A DNA stretch of 64,000 bases from JBBIRG01 sp964410965 (GCA_964410965.1 CAYPIY010000009.1:1-64000), one strand, 5' to 3'. Positions 31,377 to 41,158 are shown, counted from the first letter of the stretch. Notes: generated by a model from the letters alone, not told the origin. Program-made: numbers and translations.

Positions 31377-32513
31377 ATGAACGAAAATAAAACCTATAAG
31401 CCAGACTGGGTTCCCGAAAACGCCAGTGAGGCCTTTGCCACAAAGGTTGTAAAAGGAATCGATCCGGCCTCGGAGAAAAGTGACATACACAATCATAATA
31501 AATCCGTCACAAAAAAAAGATCGGCATTGTCAACCGACGATTATTATCAGGGCATACTGAGTAACGACCGCACCCTTCTTGGCCGTGCGATCACATTAAT
31601 CGAAAGCAACGCCCAGTCCCACCGTCTCAAAGCGCAGGAGCTGCTGCAAAAACTCCTGCCCCATACCGGAAAATCCCTTCGAATAGGTATTTCAGGCGTA
31701 CCGGGTGCCGGAAAAAGCACACTGGTGGAGACGCTGGGCTGCTACCTGATCGAAAAGGGGCATAAAGTCGCCGTTCTGGCTGTGGATCCAAGCAGTTCAG
31801 TCACCCGCGGCAGCATACTTGGCGATAAAACCCGAATGGAAAAACTTTCCCGGCAACGGGACTGCTTCATCCGTCCTTCCCCTTCGGGCGGAACACTGGG
31901 CGGAGTGACACGGAAAAGCCGGGAAACAATCCTGACCTGTGAAGCCGCAGGGTATGATATTATCATGATCGAAACGGTCGGCGTCGGACAGAATGAAATT
32001 ACCGTACGGTCGATGGTAGACTTTTTTCTTCTGGTGCTGATCCCGGGAGGCGGAGATGAACTGCAGGGCATAAAAAAAGGAGTGATCGAAATCGCGGATG
32101 CAATCGCGATCAACAAGGCCGACGGACAGAACGTTCAGCGGGCTCTGGCATCGAAATCCGAATACGCCCATGCGATTCATTACATTCAGCCGGCAACCCG
32201 TTCATGGGTCTCCAAAGTAATTACCTGTTCCGCACAAACCGGCGACGGCATTGAGGAATTATGGAAAATCATACAACTGTTCCAAAAGGCAACCCGGGAA
32301 AGCGGAGCCTTTGACGACAGACGAAAGCACCAATCGGCGGAATGGATGATGACACTGATCGAAGATCATCTGAAAGTAAGCTTTTTTTCTTTGCCTGAAA
32401 TTCAGCAAATGCTGCCGGATCTCAGGGCAAAACTGCTGAGGGATGAAATCCTTCCTACCCAGGCCGCTGAAATATTGATCGAATTATATCATGAAAAAAA
32501 CAAAAACGGATGA
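31377..32513 (+). CDS. meaB: Methylmalonyl-CoA mutase-associated GTPase MeaB
   Basis: 378 residues. G3E-family P-loop GTPase: Walker A GVPGAGKST (about 106-114), the AVDPSSSVTRGSILGDKTRM segment typical of MeaB/ArgK, ETVGVGQNE switch and NKADG for guanine. An N-terminal extension of about 60 residues and a C-terminal dimerisation arm (about 315-378) are present. MeaB gates cofactor loading and protects the mutase, which agrees with its position downstream of mutAB. The ATG at 31377 is chosen; a GTG at 31353 is in frame. No clear Shine-Dalgarno is seen. Confidence 0.95.
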   Translation: MNENKTYKPDWVPENASEAFATKVVKGIDPASEKSDIHNHNKSVTKKRSALSTDDYYQGILSNDRTLLGRAITLIESNAQSHRLKAQELLQKLLPHTGKSLRIGISGVPGAGKSTLVETLGCYLIEKGHKVAVLAVDPSSSVTRGSILGDKTRMEKLSRQRDCFIRPSPSGGTLGGVTRKSRETILTCEAAGYDIIMIETVGVGQNEITVRSMVDFFLLVLIPGGGDELQGIKKGVIEIADAIAINKADGQNVQRALASKSEYAHAIHYIQPATRSWVSKVITCSAQTGDGIEELWKIIQLFQKATRESGAFDDRRKHQSAEWMMTLIEDHLKVSFFSLPEIQQMLPDLRAKLLRDEILPTQAAEILIELYHEKNKNG

Positions 32514-32616
32514 AAGTCCTGTGAAAAAATCAAAACGGTTCTGTCCTCATTTGAATCCTGCATCCCTGACGATGGAATGAACATTTTTTTGCAAATAAAT
32601 ACCGAAAGGAACTGCT

Positions 32617-33267
32617 ATGAAATTTTTTATCGATACCGCAAACCTCAATGAAATCCGTGAAGCAGCCACATTAGGGGTTCTTGACGGGGTAACGACAAAC
32701 CCGTCATTGGTTGCAAAAGAGAAGAACATCAGTTTCAGGGAATTGCTGACGGAAATCTGCAAAATCGTCGACGGTCCGATTTCCGCGGAAGTCGTAAGCA
32801 TGGAACTCGATGGTATGCTAAAAGAGGCGTATGACCTCGCAAAAATCCACGACAACATCACTATTAAACTTCCCCTGATCAAGCCCGGTCTTCAGGCCTG
32901 CAAGAAACTATCTTCTGAAGGCATCAAGACAAATGTGACATTATGCTTCTCGCCGACACAGGCTTTGGTTGCGGCCAAAGCCGGCGCTACTTTCATCAGC
33001 CCTTTTGTGGGCCGGCTGGACGATATCAGCACCGACGGAATGAGACTGATTGAGGATATCTGCCTGATTTATGACAATTACGGGTATACTACAGAAGTGC
33101 TCGTTGCGAGCGTCCGTCACCCGATGCACGTCGTGGAAGCCTGCAAAATGGGCGCCGACGTATGTACCATGCCTTTCAAGGTGATCGAACAGCTGATCCA
33201 GCACCCGCTGACGGACATCGGGATACAGAAATTCCTGTCCGACTGGGAAAAAACGAAGCGTCCTTAA
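32617..33267 (+). CDS. tal: Small transaldolase / fructose-6-phosphate aldolase family (TalC type)
   Basis: 216 residues, the size of the decameric small transaldolases. Conserved parts are MKFFIDTANLNEI, GVTTNPSLVAKE, the Schiff-base Lys84 in NITIKLPL, NVTLCFSPTQALVAAKAGA and SPFVGRLDD. The enzyme moves dihydroxyacetone units in the non-oxidative pentose phosphate pathway. Sequence alone does not separate transaldolase from fructose-6-phosphate aldolase activity, though Phe in CFSPTQA is more usual in transaldolases. AAGGAAC precedes the ATG. Confidence 0.93.
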   Translation: MKFFIDTANLNEIREAATLGVLDGVTTNPSLVAKEKNISFRELLTEICKIVDGPISAEVVSMELDGMLKEAYDLAKIHDNITIKLPLIKPGLQACKKLSSEGIKTNVTLCFSPTQALVAAKAGATFISPFVGRLDDISTDGMRLIEDICLIYDNYGYTTEVLVASVRHPMHVVEACKMGADVCTMPFKVIEQLIQHPLTDIGIQKFLSDWEKTKRP

Positions 33268-33353
33268 ACTTTGATGACATTTTTTCTGAAACGGAATGGA
33301 ATCCTTTTCGTATACATCTCTAAAGAATCCCATAATTTGATAAGGACAAAATC

Positions 33354-34451
33354 ATGTTCAAAAAAACGATCTTCCTGATTATTTTCATCCTCCTGCCGCC
33401 CTTTCTGTTCGGGCAACGCGATATCTCCTCTTCCCGTAACAACGCGCTGACAAGGGCGATCCGGCAGGTGGTTCCTTCCGTTGTGGGCATAAACGTGGTG
33501 TCCATGAAAGAATTTTCCTATTCCAATCCTTTCATGAATGATGATTTTTTCAGCCAGTTTTTTCCGCAACACCGGTATTATGATAAAGTCAAGGGCCTGG
33601 GTTCCGGATTTATCATTTCCGATGACGGTTATATCCTGACCAATGAACATGTCGTAAAAAACGCCATCGAGATCATCGTGTCGCTGAACGACGGAACCAA
33701 ATATCCCGCGCAGATCATCGGGCTGGACCGTACCACCGATCTCGCTCTGTTAAAAGTCAAGCCCGAGAAAAAATTCACACCATTGAAATTCGGGAACTCG
33801 GACGACGCCATCATCGGCGAATGGGTCATCGCGCTCGGGAACCCATTCGGCCTGTTCGACATCAATAATCAGCCGACGGTCACGGTCGGCGTGATCAGCG
33901 CGACGAACCGTGATTTCGGGCTCGTCGACGGAGAGCATGTTTACCAGAACATGCTGCAGACAGACGCCGCGATCAACGGGGGAAACAGCGGAGGCCCGCT
34001 GGTCAACTCGGAAGGCGAAGTGATCGGCATCAATACCTTCATTTACAGCGGAGGGGGAGCCAGCAAAACCAATATCGGCATCGGATTCGCGATCCCGATC
34101 AACCGGGTTAAACGCATCCTTAACGACCTGAAAACCCGCGGCGCCGTAGACCGATCTTTCACAATGGGATTCCGTTACCAGGCCGTCGACCGCATGATCG
34201 CCCAGTATATGGGACTGACCATGATCGCCGGCGTCGTGGTGACAGATATCGATAAGGAGGGGCCTGCCGAGAAGGCCGGCATGCTCGTCAGCGACGTCAT
34301 CCTGAAAATCAACGACTTCACCGTCAATAACGAATACGATATCCAGAAAGTCATTCTGGGAGAAGACCTGCGAGTCGATGATACGATCAACCTCGAAATT
34401 ATCCGGGATAAGAAAATGACCCGGTTAAAGCTGAAACTCGGCAAACGCTGA
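33354..34451 (+). CDS. HtrA/Deg-family periplasmic serine protease
   Basis: 365 residues. Signal peptide to about FLFGQ (21); protease domain with His99 in TNEHVV, Asp129 in RTTDLALLKV and Ser212 in GGNSGGP; one PDZ domain at about 275-360 (VVVTDIDKEGPAEKAGMLVSDVILKIN). A single PDZ makes it DegS-like in layout, but it has a cleavable signal rather than a membrane anchor. It should act in periplasmic protein quality control. AAGGAC precedes the ATG; 86 bases separate it from the transaldolase gene. Confidence 0.95.
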   Translation: MFKKTIFLIIFILLPPFLFGQRDISSSRNNALTRAIRQVVPSVVGINVVSMKEFSYSNPFMNDDFFSQFFPQHRYYDKVKGLGSGFIISDDGYILTNEHVVKNAIEIIVSLNDGTKYPAQIIGLDRTTDLALLKVKPEKKFTPLKFGNSDDAIIGEWVIALGNPFGLFDINNQPTVTVGVISATNRDFGLVDGEHVYQNMLQTDAAINGGNSGGPLVNSEGEVIGINTFIYSGGGASKTNIGIGFAIPINRVKRILNDLKTRGAVDRSFTMGFRYQAVDRMIAQYMGLTMIAGVVVTDIDKEGPAEKAGMLVSDVILKINDFTVNNEYDIQKVILGEDLRVDDTINLEIIRDKKMTRLKLKLGKR

Positions 34452-34484
34452 TAAGCCCAGAACAGGATTTTCAATGTGTTCGGA

Positions 34485-35474
34485 TTATTGCAACCCGGAA
34501 TAAACAATTTTGTCCGGGCCAATATAATCCAGCAAAAAACCGGTTACGGAGCTGAGCATCAATGACGAAATTTCCTTCGGGTATTGCACCGTTTTGACAT
34601 TCTGCTCGAACGGGTAATACAGCACATCTGTATCGAAACGCTGTTTTCTTATGATTTTGAGATAATCGGCATTCATCCTGAAAACGCCCAGATGAACATC
34701 ATAGACCCTGTCTGGAGGCACAACGGAGAATACCTCCGCGATAGACTGCCGGTACATCTGTTCCCAGTTTTCATTAAATAGCAAAGGGTCCCAGCAAAGC
34801 CTCACTTGCCAACCTCTTTCAACCGCATTCCGTACGGCGTGGGCACGCATGTTCAAATTTGGCGTATATTTTTCATACCGGGCAATCAGCGGCTCCGGGG
34901 TTAACGACCAGGCCAGAATTGACCGGGAATTCGGAGTGAGGCGGTCCAGAATATGCAAATCCGCGCTTTTCGTCCGGATTTCCAGCATTACATTTTCACG
35001 GTCGGCTACCCAGCGTGTCCATAAGAAACAAAACGGAACTATTTTTTCCATCGCCAGCAAATCCGTTTCATACGATATGCTCAGATCGATTTCCGTATCC
35101 GCTGAAACTTTTTCAGCTTCTTCCATAAAAGAATCCGAATTCACGAAAATCAGCACATTGGACGAAGGGTACATACCCTGGAGAAAGCAATAATCGCAGC
35201 GATAAAGGCAGTTTATGACCGGAGTGGCATAATACAAGGGTTTGCCCGGGTCATGGCCGCACAAAGCCGAGCCAGCGTGCAGGAACGGGGGAACTTTCAC
35301 CGCCAGAATGAGTTGCTGACTGAGTTTCTGGGCCTGGTAATCCTGATGCGGACGGTTAAATACATCTTTGTAATTGCTTATAATCAATGGTAAGGCATCA
35401 GGAAACCGGTTCATGATTGCAGAGGTAAGCGGGTAATCTTTGGCGCGTTCCTCGATATAAATATGGGAAAACAT
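34485..35474 (-). CDS. Spore photoproduct lyase-like radical SAM protein
   Basis: 330 residues from the ATG at 35474, one base past the stop of the upstream nucleosidase gene; longer in-frame starts overlap that gene. The radical SAM cluster is C89-x3-C93-x2-C96 in NCLYRCDYCFLQGMYPS, the form seen in spore photoproduct lyase, and the SAM-binding downstream layout (LEIRTKS, AWSLTP) agrees. In my eye alignment the Cys that donates hydrogen in Bacillus SPL (in ACYTDP) is Ser134 here (ISYETD), so the reaction may differ. There is no sign of sporulation genes. It is the last gene of a four-gene leftward operon. Confidence 0.8.
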   Translation of the reverse strand: MFSHIYIEERAKDYPLTSAIMNRFPDALPLIISNYKDVFNRPHQDYQAQKLSQQLILAVKVPPFLHAGSALCGHDPGKPLYYATPVINCLYRCDYCFLQGMYPSSNVLIFVNSDSFMEEAEKVSADTEIDLSISYETDLLAMEKIVPFCFLWTRWVADRENVMLEIRTKSADLHILDRLTPNSRSILAWSLTPEPLIARYEKYTPNLNMRAHAVRNAVERGWQVRLCWDPLLFNENWEQMYRQSIAEVFSVVPPDRVYDVHLGVFRMNADYLKIIRKQRFDTDVLYYPFEQNVKTVQYPKEISSLMLSSVTGFLLDYIGPDKIVYSGLQ

Positions 35475-35475
35475 T

Positions 35476-36297
35476 TTACCGGTACAGCTCATGCAGTAAT
35501 TTCTCGAATGTGATGTCCCTCGAGGCCTGAGTATATATTTCCGGAAGTAAACACTGTGCAGGCAGTTCAAATTCCCTGTTATGCCTTATCCGGTATGCTT
35601 TTACAGCCTGACGCAGCTGCTGAACCTGTGTTTCCGTCAGCTTCAGGGTCCTTTTCAATTCTAAAACACCGGAATCGTCTTCCTCAAATAAGGGACTGCG
35701 GATGAGCTGTGTATGAATGTCCTCGGCGAATCCGATAATGTTATCCGCATGCCGGTGCATCATTTCTGATAAATCATTTATCGGAATCCGGCCGCCGCTG
35801 CAGTGGTCCGAAACAATTTTGATATATGCCATTTGATGGATTTTAAGGAATCTGGCGGCCGCCTGAAAACAGCCCGATGCTTCCATGTCATATAAAGCGT
35901 TATCCGGGTTGCCGGAAGGTATGGAACCGATCAGACGGTCAACGGTAGTCAGGGATGCTTCAGGAAAAGGATGCTTCCAAAGCATATCCGGATAATAAGT
36001 ACGACCGGCTGATTCGTCGGTGATCTGGTTGATCATCCACGGGCTTCCCTTCTGTTTCCGGAGATCCGGAGAACCCGCAAAACCGGCATTGACCAGAAAT
36101 GCATGATGGTAATGCTTCTGGACGGTTAATAAATGCGTGACAGCGGCCGCTGACTGCACTTTTCCCGTTCCGGAAACGATCAGTTTCACGTTTTCCGAAA
36201 CGAACAGGTTAAATAAAGAAGTTTGATCCTTCTTTAGGCGATAATGGCGGATAAATGGTTTTGCCTCTACGGGCAACGCAGTAATAAAAAAAATCAT
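35476..36297 (-). CDS. Nucleosidase/nucleoside phosphorylase-family protein
   Basis: 273 residues. Residues 1-200 have the PNP/MTA-SAH nucleosidase fold: opening MIFFITALPVEAKPF, VSGTGKVQSAAAV base loop, LVNAGFAGS, catalytic ALYDMEASG and the general acid Asp in IKIVSDHCSG. The last 70 residues are a helical addition not found in standard nucleosidases. It ends one base before the SPL-like gene, so the two are coupled. One possible role is clearing 5'-deoxyadenosine or a similar product of the radical SAM partner; the substrate is not proven by sequence. It starts 14 bases after folD. Confidence 0.8.
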   Translation of the reverse strand: MIFFITALPVEAKPFIRHYRLKKDQTSLFNLFVSENVKLIVSGTGKVQSAAAVTHLLTVQKHYHHAFLVNAGFAGSPDLRKQKGSPWMINQITDESAGRTYYPDMLWKHPFPEASLTTVDRLIGSIPSGNPDNALYDMEASGCFQAAARFLKIHQMAYIKIVSDHCSGGRIPINDLSEMMHRHADNIIGFAEDIHTQLIRSPLFEEDDSGVLELKRTLKLTETQVQQLRQAVKAYRIRHNREFELPAQCLLPEIYTQASRDITFEKLLHELYR

Positions 36298-36311
36298 GAG
36301 AAAAATCCGGC

Positions 36312-37196
36312 TTACCGGCCCGCAATCTTCCTCGCTGCAAGGATCGTATTTTTCAGCAGCATGGCGATTGTCATGGGTCCCACACCGCCTGGAACGGGAG
36401 TGATGGCGGAAGCGATTTCCTTAGCTGATTCATAATCAACATCGCCAACCAGACGGAATCCGGATTTCGAAGCCTTATCCTCCACGCGGTTAATGCCAAC
36501 ATCAATCACAACCGCACCGGACTTGAGCATATCGGCGGTAATCATTCCGGGCTTTCCGGCAGCCGCGATCAGTATATCGGCCTGACGGGTGATAGATGCC
36601 ATATCCGCCGTTCCGGTATGACAAAGAGTTACGGTCGCGTTGGCGCGGGATGATTTCTGAACCAGCATATTCGCCAGAGGTTTTCCAACGATGTTGCTCC
36701 GGCCGACAATGACGATATGCATTCCATTCGGTATATATCCCTCGCGGATCAGCAACTCAACGACACCCGCCGGGGTGCACGGCAGAAACAAAGCTTCGCC
36801 CGTCATCAGCCGCCCGATATTGTAGGGATGGAAGCAGTCCACATCCTTTTGAACGGAAATGGCATCGATGACAGCGGACTCATTGATATGAGGAGGCAAA
36901 GGCAACTGTACCAGGATTCCGGACACGGCGACATCTTCATTGAGTCTTTCAATCCGGTTCAGAAGTTCCGTTTGGGTTGTTTCCGATGTTAACCGGATAG
37001 TTTGATGATCGATCCCGGCTTCCGCACAGGCCTGTTCCTTGTTTTTGATATAGATTTTTGAAGCCGGGTTATCCCCTACGAGTATGGCCGCCAGCTGAGG
37101 CCGGATACCGAGCTTGTGAAGCTCCCGGATTTCCTCAGCAACTTCTGCTTTAATGTCACCTGATATTTTCTTTCCATCGATGATTCGGGCGCTCAT
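36312..37196 (-). CDS. folD: Methylenetetrahydrofolate dehydrogenase/cyclohydrolase
   Basis: 294 residues from the ATG at 37196; a TTG six codons upstream is in frame but GAGAGG sits just before this ATG. Signature regions are VGDNPASKIYIKNKEQAC (active Lys), VQLPLPPHINE, DGYH-like DCFHPYNIGRL, the NADP loop IVGRSNIVGKP and closing TPVPGGVGPMTIAMLL. It makes 10-formyl-THF from methylene-THF. It lies 14 bases downstream of the YmdB-like gene in the same operon. Confidence 0.97.
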   Translation of the reverse strand: MSARIIDGKKISGDIKAEVAEEIRELHKLGIRPQLAAILVGDNPASKIYIKNKEQACAEAGIDHQTIRLTSETTQTELLNRIERLNEDVAVSGILVQLPLPPHINESAVIDAISVQKDVDCFHPYNIGRLMTGEALFLPCTPAGVVELLIREGYIPNGMHIVIVGRSNIVGKPLANMLVQKSSRANATVTLCHTGTADMASITRQADILIAAAGKPGMITADMLKSGAVVIDVGINRVEDKASKSGFRLVGDVDYESAKEIASAITPVPGGVGPMTIAMLLKNTILAARKIAGR

Positions 37197-37210
37197 AGTA
37201 CCTCTCTGTT

Positions 37211-38005
37211 TCAAGTTTTATCGATCCGGATCCGTTCGATATGCGTCGTTTTTCCGGATTCCGTATCAATCCTGAAATATAATCCGTGCAGCCGGATATC
37301 CTGTTCCGAAGGCTCAAACTTTGAATTCGTCTGGGTAATGAAACGGCGGATAGCGATTTCTTTCCGGATACCGATGACGCCGTCGTGCGGGCCTGTCATA
37401 CCCACATCAGTAATGAAACCGGTCCCTCCCGCCAGAATCCTTTCGTCTGCAGTCGGAACATGCGTGTGGGTGCCGATCACGGTACTGGCCCTGCCGTCCA
37501 CGTAATGCGCAAACGCAATCTTTTCCGCCGTGGCTTCCGCGTGAAAATCCACGATGATCATCCGGGTTTCCTTACGAAGCTTTTCAATCTCTTTGTCTGC
37601 AGTCCGGAAAGGACAGTCGATGCTGTACATATATGTCCGTCCCTGAAGATTCAGAACGGCTATTTTGAAATTATTATCCAGCGTAACCACAACGGATCCC
37701 CTGCCTTCGTTACCGGGGGGATAATTCGCGGGCCTCAGGAGGTTTTGCTTTATTTTTTCGTTTTCGCTGTAGAATGTCTTCTTTTTGTCCCAGATGTGAT
37801 TGCCGCTGGTAATGACCTGAACGCCCAGTTTAAAAAGCTGTTCGCAGATCACTTCCGAGATGCCTTTTCCGTCCCAGGCGTTTTCCCCGTTCGCAATCAC
37901 CACATCGGCCTGCCTTTCCCGGATCAGTGCGGGAAGCTTTTCCTTAACGATTTCAAGTCCTGATTTTCCGAAAATATCGGCGACATGCAAACAATGTAAT
38001 TCCAT
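37211..38005 (-). CDS. YmdB-family metallophosphoesterase (TIGR00282)
   Basis: 264 residues from the ATG at 38005; a GTG at 38020 is an alternative with slightly better ribosome-site spacing. The family features are in order: VADIFGKSG (first Asp), NGENAWDGKGI, TSGNHIWDKKK, IIVDFHAEATAEK and GTHTHVPTADERIL with the terminal metal-binding His pair, then GMTGPHDGVIG. B. subtilis YmdB hydrolyses 2',3'-cyclic nucleotides and affects biofilm choice. It heads the ymdB-folD-nucleosidase-SPL operon and is often next to folD or RNase Y in other genomes. Confidence 0.92.
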   Translation of the reverse strand: MELHCLHVADIFGKSGLEIVKEKLPALIRERQADVVIANGENAWDGKGISEVICEQLFKLGVQVITSGNHIWDKKKTFYSENEKIKQNLLRPANYPPGNEGRGSVVVTLDNNFKIAVLNLQGRTYMYSIDCPFRTADKEIEKLRKETRMIIVDFHAEATAEKIAFAHYVDGRASTVIGTHTHVPTADERILAGGTGFITDVGMTGPHDGVIGIRKEIAIRRFITQTNSKFEPSEQDIRLHGLYFRIDTESGKTTHIERIRIDKT

Positions 38006-38150
38006 TTCTCTCCGTTTCACTTATCCAAAGCTCCGGTCAGCATACAAAATTTTTTAAAAAATACCAAACAAACTTTAAAAAGAATTTAAAAGGCTATAAT
38101 TGGAGAATCCGGAATGACTTCAATTATTAAGCCCCGGATATTTCAAAAAA

Positions 38151-38164
38151 ATGATAATTATCAT
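38151..38164. promoter_or_regulatory. Perfect palindrome ATGATAATTATCAT upstream of the hybrid kinase
   Basis: A 14-base exact palindrome lies 66 bases before the kinase start, in an AT-rich gap (38021-38230). The half-site TGATAAT is shared with Fur-type boxes, but the central spacing of a Fur box is missing. It could be a regulator site or chance in AT-rich DNA. Confidence 0.3.
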
Positions 38165-38230
38165 GGTTTTTGATCAACCTTTTTTGTTTATTTGCGTAGA
38201 AAATTTAAACAGATTGTCATTTTTTTTTAA

Positions 38231-41092
38231 ATGATGCAAAACCATACTGATCTTTATAAGGCACTTGCTGAATTGTCATTGCAGCTTTCATCCGTGGAAC
38301 GGAACAGCGAAACGGAACCCAATCCCTTCATTGACGGCCCCATTGTCATAATCAGCAGACGAATGGATTCCGGATTGACCGTCGAATATGCATCCTCCAA
38401 TATCCGGCTGTTCGGTTTTCCCGACCACATCGAGAAGTGGCCCCAGCGCTCTTTCCTGGAACTCATTCATCCGGATGACCGTGCCCGCGTTCATGACGAA
38501 ATCGATACGATCATTCAGTCAAACCGGACAACGGGCCGGGTCCATTACCGGTTACAATGCCCGGATCACATGAACCGCTGGATCGAGGATTTCATTATAC
38601 TGTTAAAAAACGAAAACGATACAACGACGAGGTATTTCAGCTTTCTTCAGGACATGACTCACCGCAGACAAGCCGAGGAACGTTTTCGCATTCTTTACGA
38701 AATCGCCCACCAGGTCAATTCTTCCGCTTCCCTGGAGGAACTCCTCTATCAGATTCATCAGAGCATACGGGCGGTTATGTTTGCCGATAATTTCTATGTT
38801 GCAATTTACAATGAACAGACCGACCTCGTGTCGTTTCCCTATTTTGTTGATCAGTTCGACCGGCAACCGGAACCCAGGATCAGGAAAAAGGGATTAACCG
38901 AATATGTGATTCACACCGGGGAACCCCTGCTTTTCACCCCTGAAACGAAAAAAGATCTGCTTGCGCTCGGAAAGGTCGAAGTCATCGGAACCGTGCCCGA
39001 ATGCTGGCTGGGCATTCCATTAAAAATGCGCCAGCATACGATCGGCGCACTGGTTCTCCAAAGCTATGACCGGTCGAAACCCTATTACCAGTCGGACATC
39101 GACCTGCTCTCCGCACTCGCTCATGAAATCGCATTCGCGGTCGAACGCAAACAAGCTACCCATGAATATCACCGCCAGAGCGAATGGCTGAAAGTGACAC
39201 TCTCCAGCATCGGTGACGCCGTGATTGCCTGTGACACCCTGAGCCGGATCATATTCATGAATGGCATCGCTTCCAACATTACTGGATGGGGAACCGAAGA
39301 ATCCATCGGCAAAACGATCGATGAAGTGTTCCGCATCGAGAGCGAGTTTCCCGATTTTCCCGTACAAAACCCGGTTACACGCGTTCTTAAGGAAGGCATA
39401 GTAGTGGGACTGGCAAACCATACAATTTTAATCACACGGGACGGGAAGCGGCTCCCGATCGACGACAGCGGTGCGCCCATCAAGGACAGCGATGGCAACA
39501 TCCTCGGCGTCGTCCTCGTTTTTGCCGACATTACCGAGCGGCGCAATGCCGAAAAACAAATCCGGGATTCCGAGCGAAAATACCGTTCCATATTTGAGAA
39601 TATCCATGAAGGAATTTACCAGGTCACTTCCGGCGGTGATTTCCTGACCGTAAACCCCGCACTTGTCCGGATCCTCGGATACCCGGACGCAAAAACACTT
39701 TCTGAAACCAATATCCGCAAACGGATATTCCGGCATGACGAGGACTTCATCCGGATCAACCAGATCGCCATGCTCCAGAACGATATCCAGCCCTTTGAAA
39801 CGCAATGGTACCGCCATGATTTTTCCATGATCGATGTCCAGATCAACAACCGGGCTGTTTTTGACGAACAAGGACAACTGGACTATTTCGAAGCGACCGT
39901 CGAAGACATAACCTCCAGGAAAAAACTTGAATACCAGCTCCATCAGTCCCAGAAAATGGAAATCATCGGCACCATTGCCGGCGGTATCGCCCATGATTTC
40001 AATAATATGCTGACCGTAATCAAGATGAACCTGCAGCTGGCAAAACTGAAATCCCAGAATCCCGAGTCCGTGTCGGATGCCCTGGAACAGATTTCAGCCG
40101 CCGCCCAGCGCGCTGAAGCCCTGACACGGAAAATTTTATCGTTCAGCCGCCCGCACATCCTGAACATGGACATGAGTAACCTGAACCAAGTCGTTCACTC
40201 CGTCCTGAAAATGCTTGAGCATATCCTCCCCGCTAACATAGAACTGAAAGTCATTACCGATCCGCTTCTGGAAAATTCAAAAGTGGATGTGGTCCAGATG
40301 GAACAGGTCCTGATGAATATCTGCATTAACGCCCGCGACGCCATGCCCTCCGGGGGAGTACTGACTATCCGGACCTTCAACGCGACGGTCGACCGTCTTT
40401 TCACTCAGACCTTCCCGGCCGCAAGGGAATCTGCATATGCCTGCCTCAGCGTACAGGACAACGGCATCGGCATGTCCGATGAAATCAAGAACAGGATGTT
40501 CGAACCGTTCTTCACGACCAAGGAAACCGGTAAAGGGACAGGACTGGGACTCTCCACGGCATACGGGCTCGTCAAAAGCCACGGCGGATTTTTCCATATT
40601 GAAAGCCAGACCAGCCGCGGCACAACGGTCAAGATTTTCATTCCCGCCGTAAAGGAACACATCGTCGCGTCTGAAGCAACACAAAACGGGCCCTCGCACA
40701 GGGGCCAGGAATGCATCCTGATTGTCGAGGACCAGGACTATATCCGGAAGGCGACGATGAATATCCTGGAATCCGCCGGGTTTGAACTTCTGGAAGCCCG
40801 TGACGGAGAAGAAGCCATCCGGATATTTGAAAAATTCTCCGACCGTATTGACCTTATCTTTATCGACCATATGCTTCCCAGGAAAAACGCAATCGAAGTC
40901 CACCGTGAAATTGCCCCGAATTTCAAGAGGGGCTTTTACCTGGTCACGAGCGGGTATTCCCTAGATGAAAAACAGCACCGCTACATGTCCGAACACGGCA
41001 TCGAATTTATCCCCAAGCCTTATGAACCCGATGCACTGCTTTCCAAAATTAAAAACACCCTGATGAAAAAGACGGCTTTCGTTCGATCCTGA
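38231..41092 (+). CDS. Hybrid sensor histidine kinase (PAS-GAF-PAS-PAS-HK-receiver)
   Basis: 953 residues, no membrane segment or signal, so cytoplasmic. Domains in order: PAS (about 25-145, ending HRRQAEERF), GAF (about 155-305), PAS (about 318-440, ending RRNAEKQI), PAS (about 450-565), HisKA of the NtrB type with His588 in GGIAHDFNNML, HATPase (DNGIGMSDE, GKGTGLGLSTAYG), and a C-terminal receiver (about 830-945) with Asp879 in LIFIDHMLP and Lys in FIPKPYEPD. The GAF domain suggests sensing of a small ligand. No Shine-Dalgarno precedes the ATG; a second ATG follows at once. No target regulator is adjacent. Confidence 0.95.
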   Translation: MMQNHTDLYKALAELSLQLSSVERNSETEPNPFIDGPIVIISRRMDSGLTVEYASSNIRLFGFPDHIEKWPQRSFLELIHPDDRARVHDEIDTIIQSNRTTGRVHYRLQCPDHMNRWIEDFIILLKNENDTTTRYFSFLQDMTHRRQAEERFRILYEIAHQVNSSASLEELLYQIHQSIRAVMFADNFYVAIYNEQTDLVSFPYFVDQFDRQPEPRIRKKGLTEYVIHTGEPLLFTPETKKDLLALGKVEVIGTVPECWLGIPLKMRQHTIGALVLQSYDRSKPYYQSDIDLLSALAHEIAFAVERKQATHEYHRQSEWLKVTLSSIGDAVIACDTLSRIIFMNGIASNITGWGTEESIGKTIDEVFRIESEFPDFPVQNPVTRVLKEGIVVGLANHTILITRDGKRLPIDDSGAPIKDSDGNILGVVLVFADITERRNAEKQIRDSERKYRSIFENIHEGIYQVTSGGDFLTVNPALVRILGYPDAKTLSETNIRKRIFRHDEDFIRINQIAMLQNDIQPFETQWYRHDFSMIDVQINNRAVFDEQGQLDYFEATVEDITSRKKLEYQLHQSQKMEIIGTIAGGIAHDFNNMLTVIKMNLQLAKLKSQNPESVSDALEQISAAAQRAEALTRKILSFSRPHILNMDMSNLNQVVHSVLKMLEHILPANIELKVITDPLLENSKVDVVQMEQVLMNICINARDAMPSGGVLTIRTFNATVDRLFTQTFPAARESAYACLSVQDNGIGMSDEIKNRMFEPFFTTKETGKGTGLGLSTAYGLVKSHGGFFHIESQTSRGTTVKIFIPAVKEHIVASEATQNGPSHRGQECILIVEDQDYIRKATMNILESAGFELLEARDGEEAIRIFEKFSDRIDLIFIDHMLPRKNAIEVHREIAPNFKRGFYLVTSGYSLDEKQHRYMSEHGIEFIPKPYEPDALLSKIKNTLMKKTAFVRS

Positions 41093-41158
41093 TTGTTCAC
41101 CGTTATGGCCGGATATTACGGATAAAAATTACTTTCACTTTTTCAACAACACACAATC

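Noticed and set aside
32491..32580. 29-codon frame overlapping the end of meaB
   Set aside because: No Shine-Dalgarno, Lys-rich start due to an A-run, and no other support.
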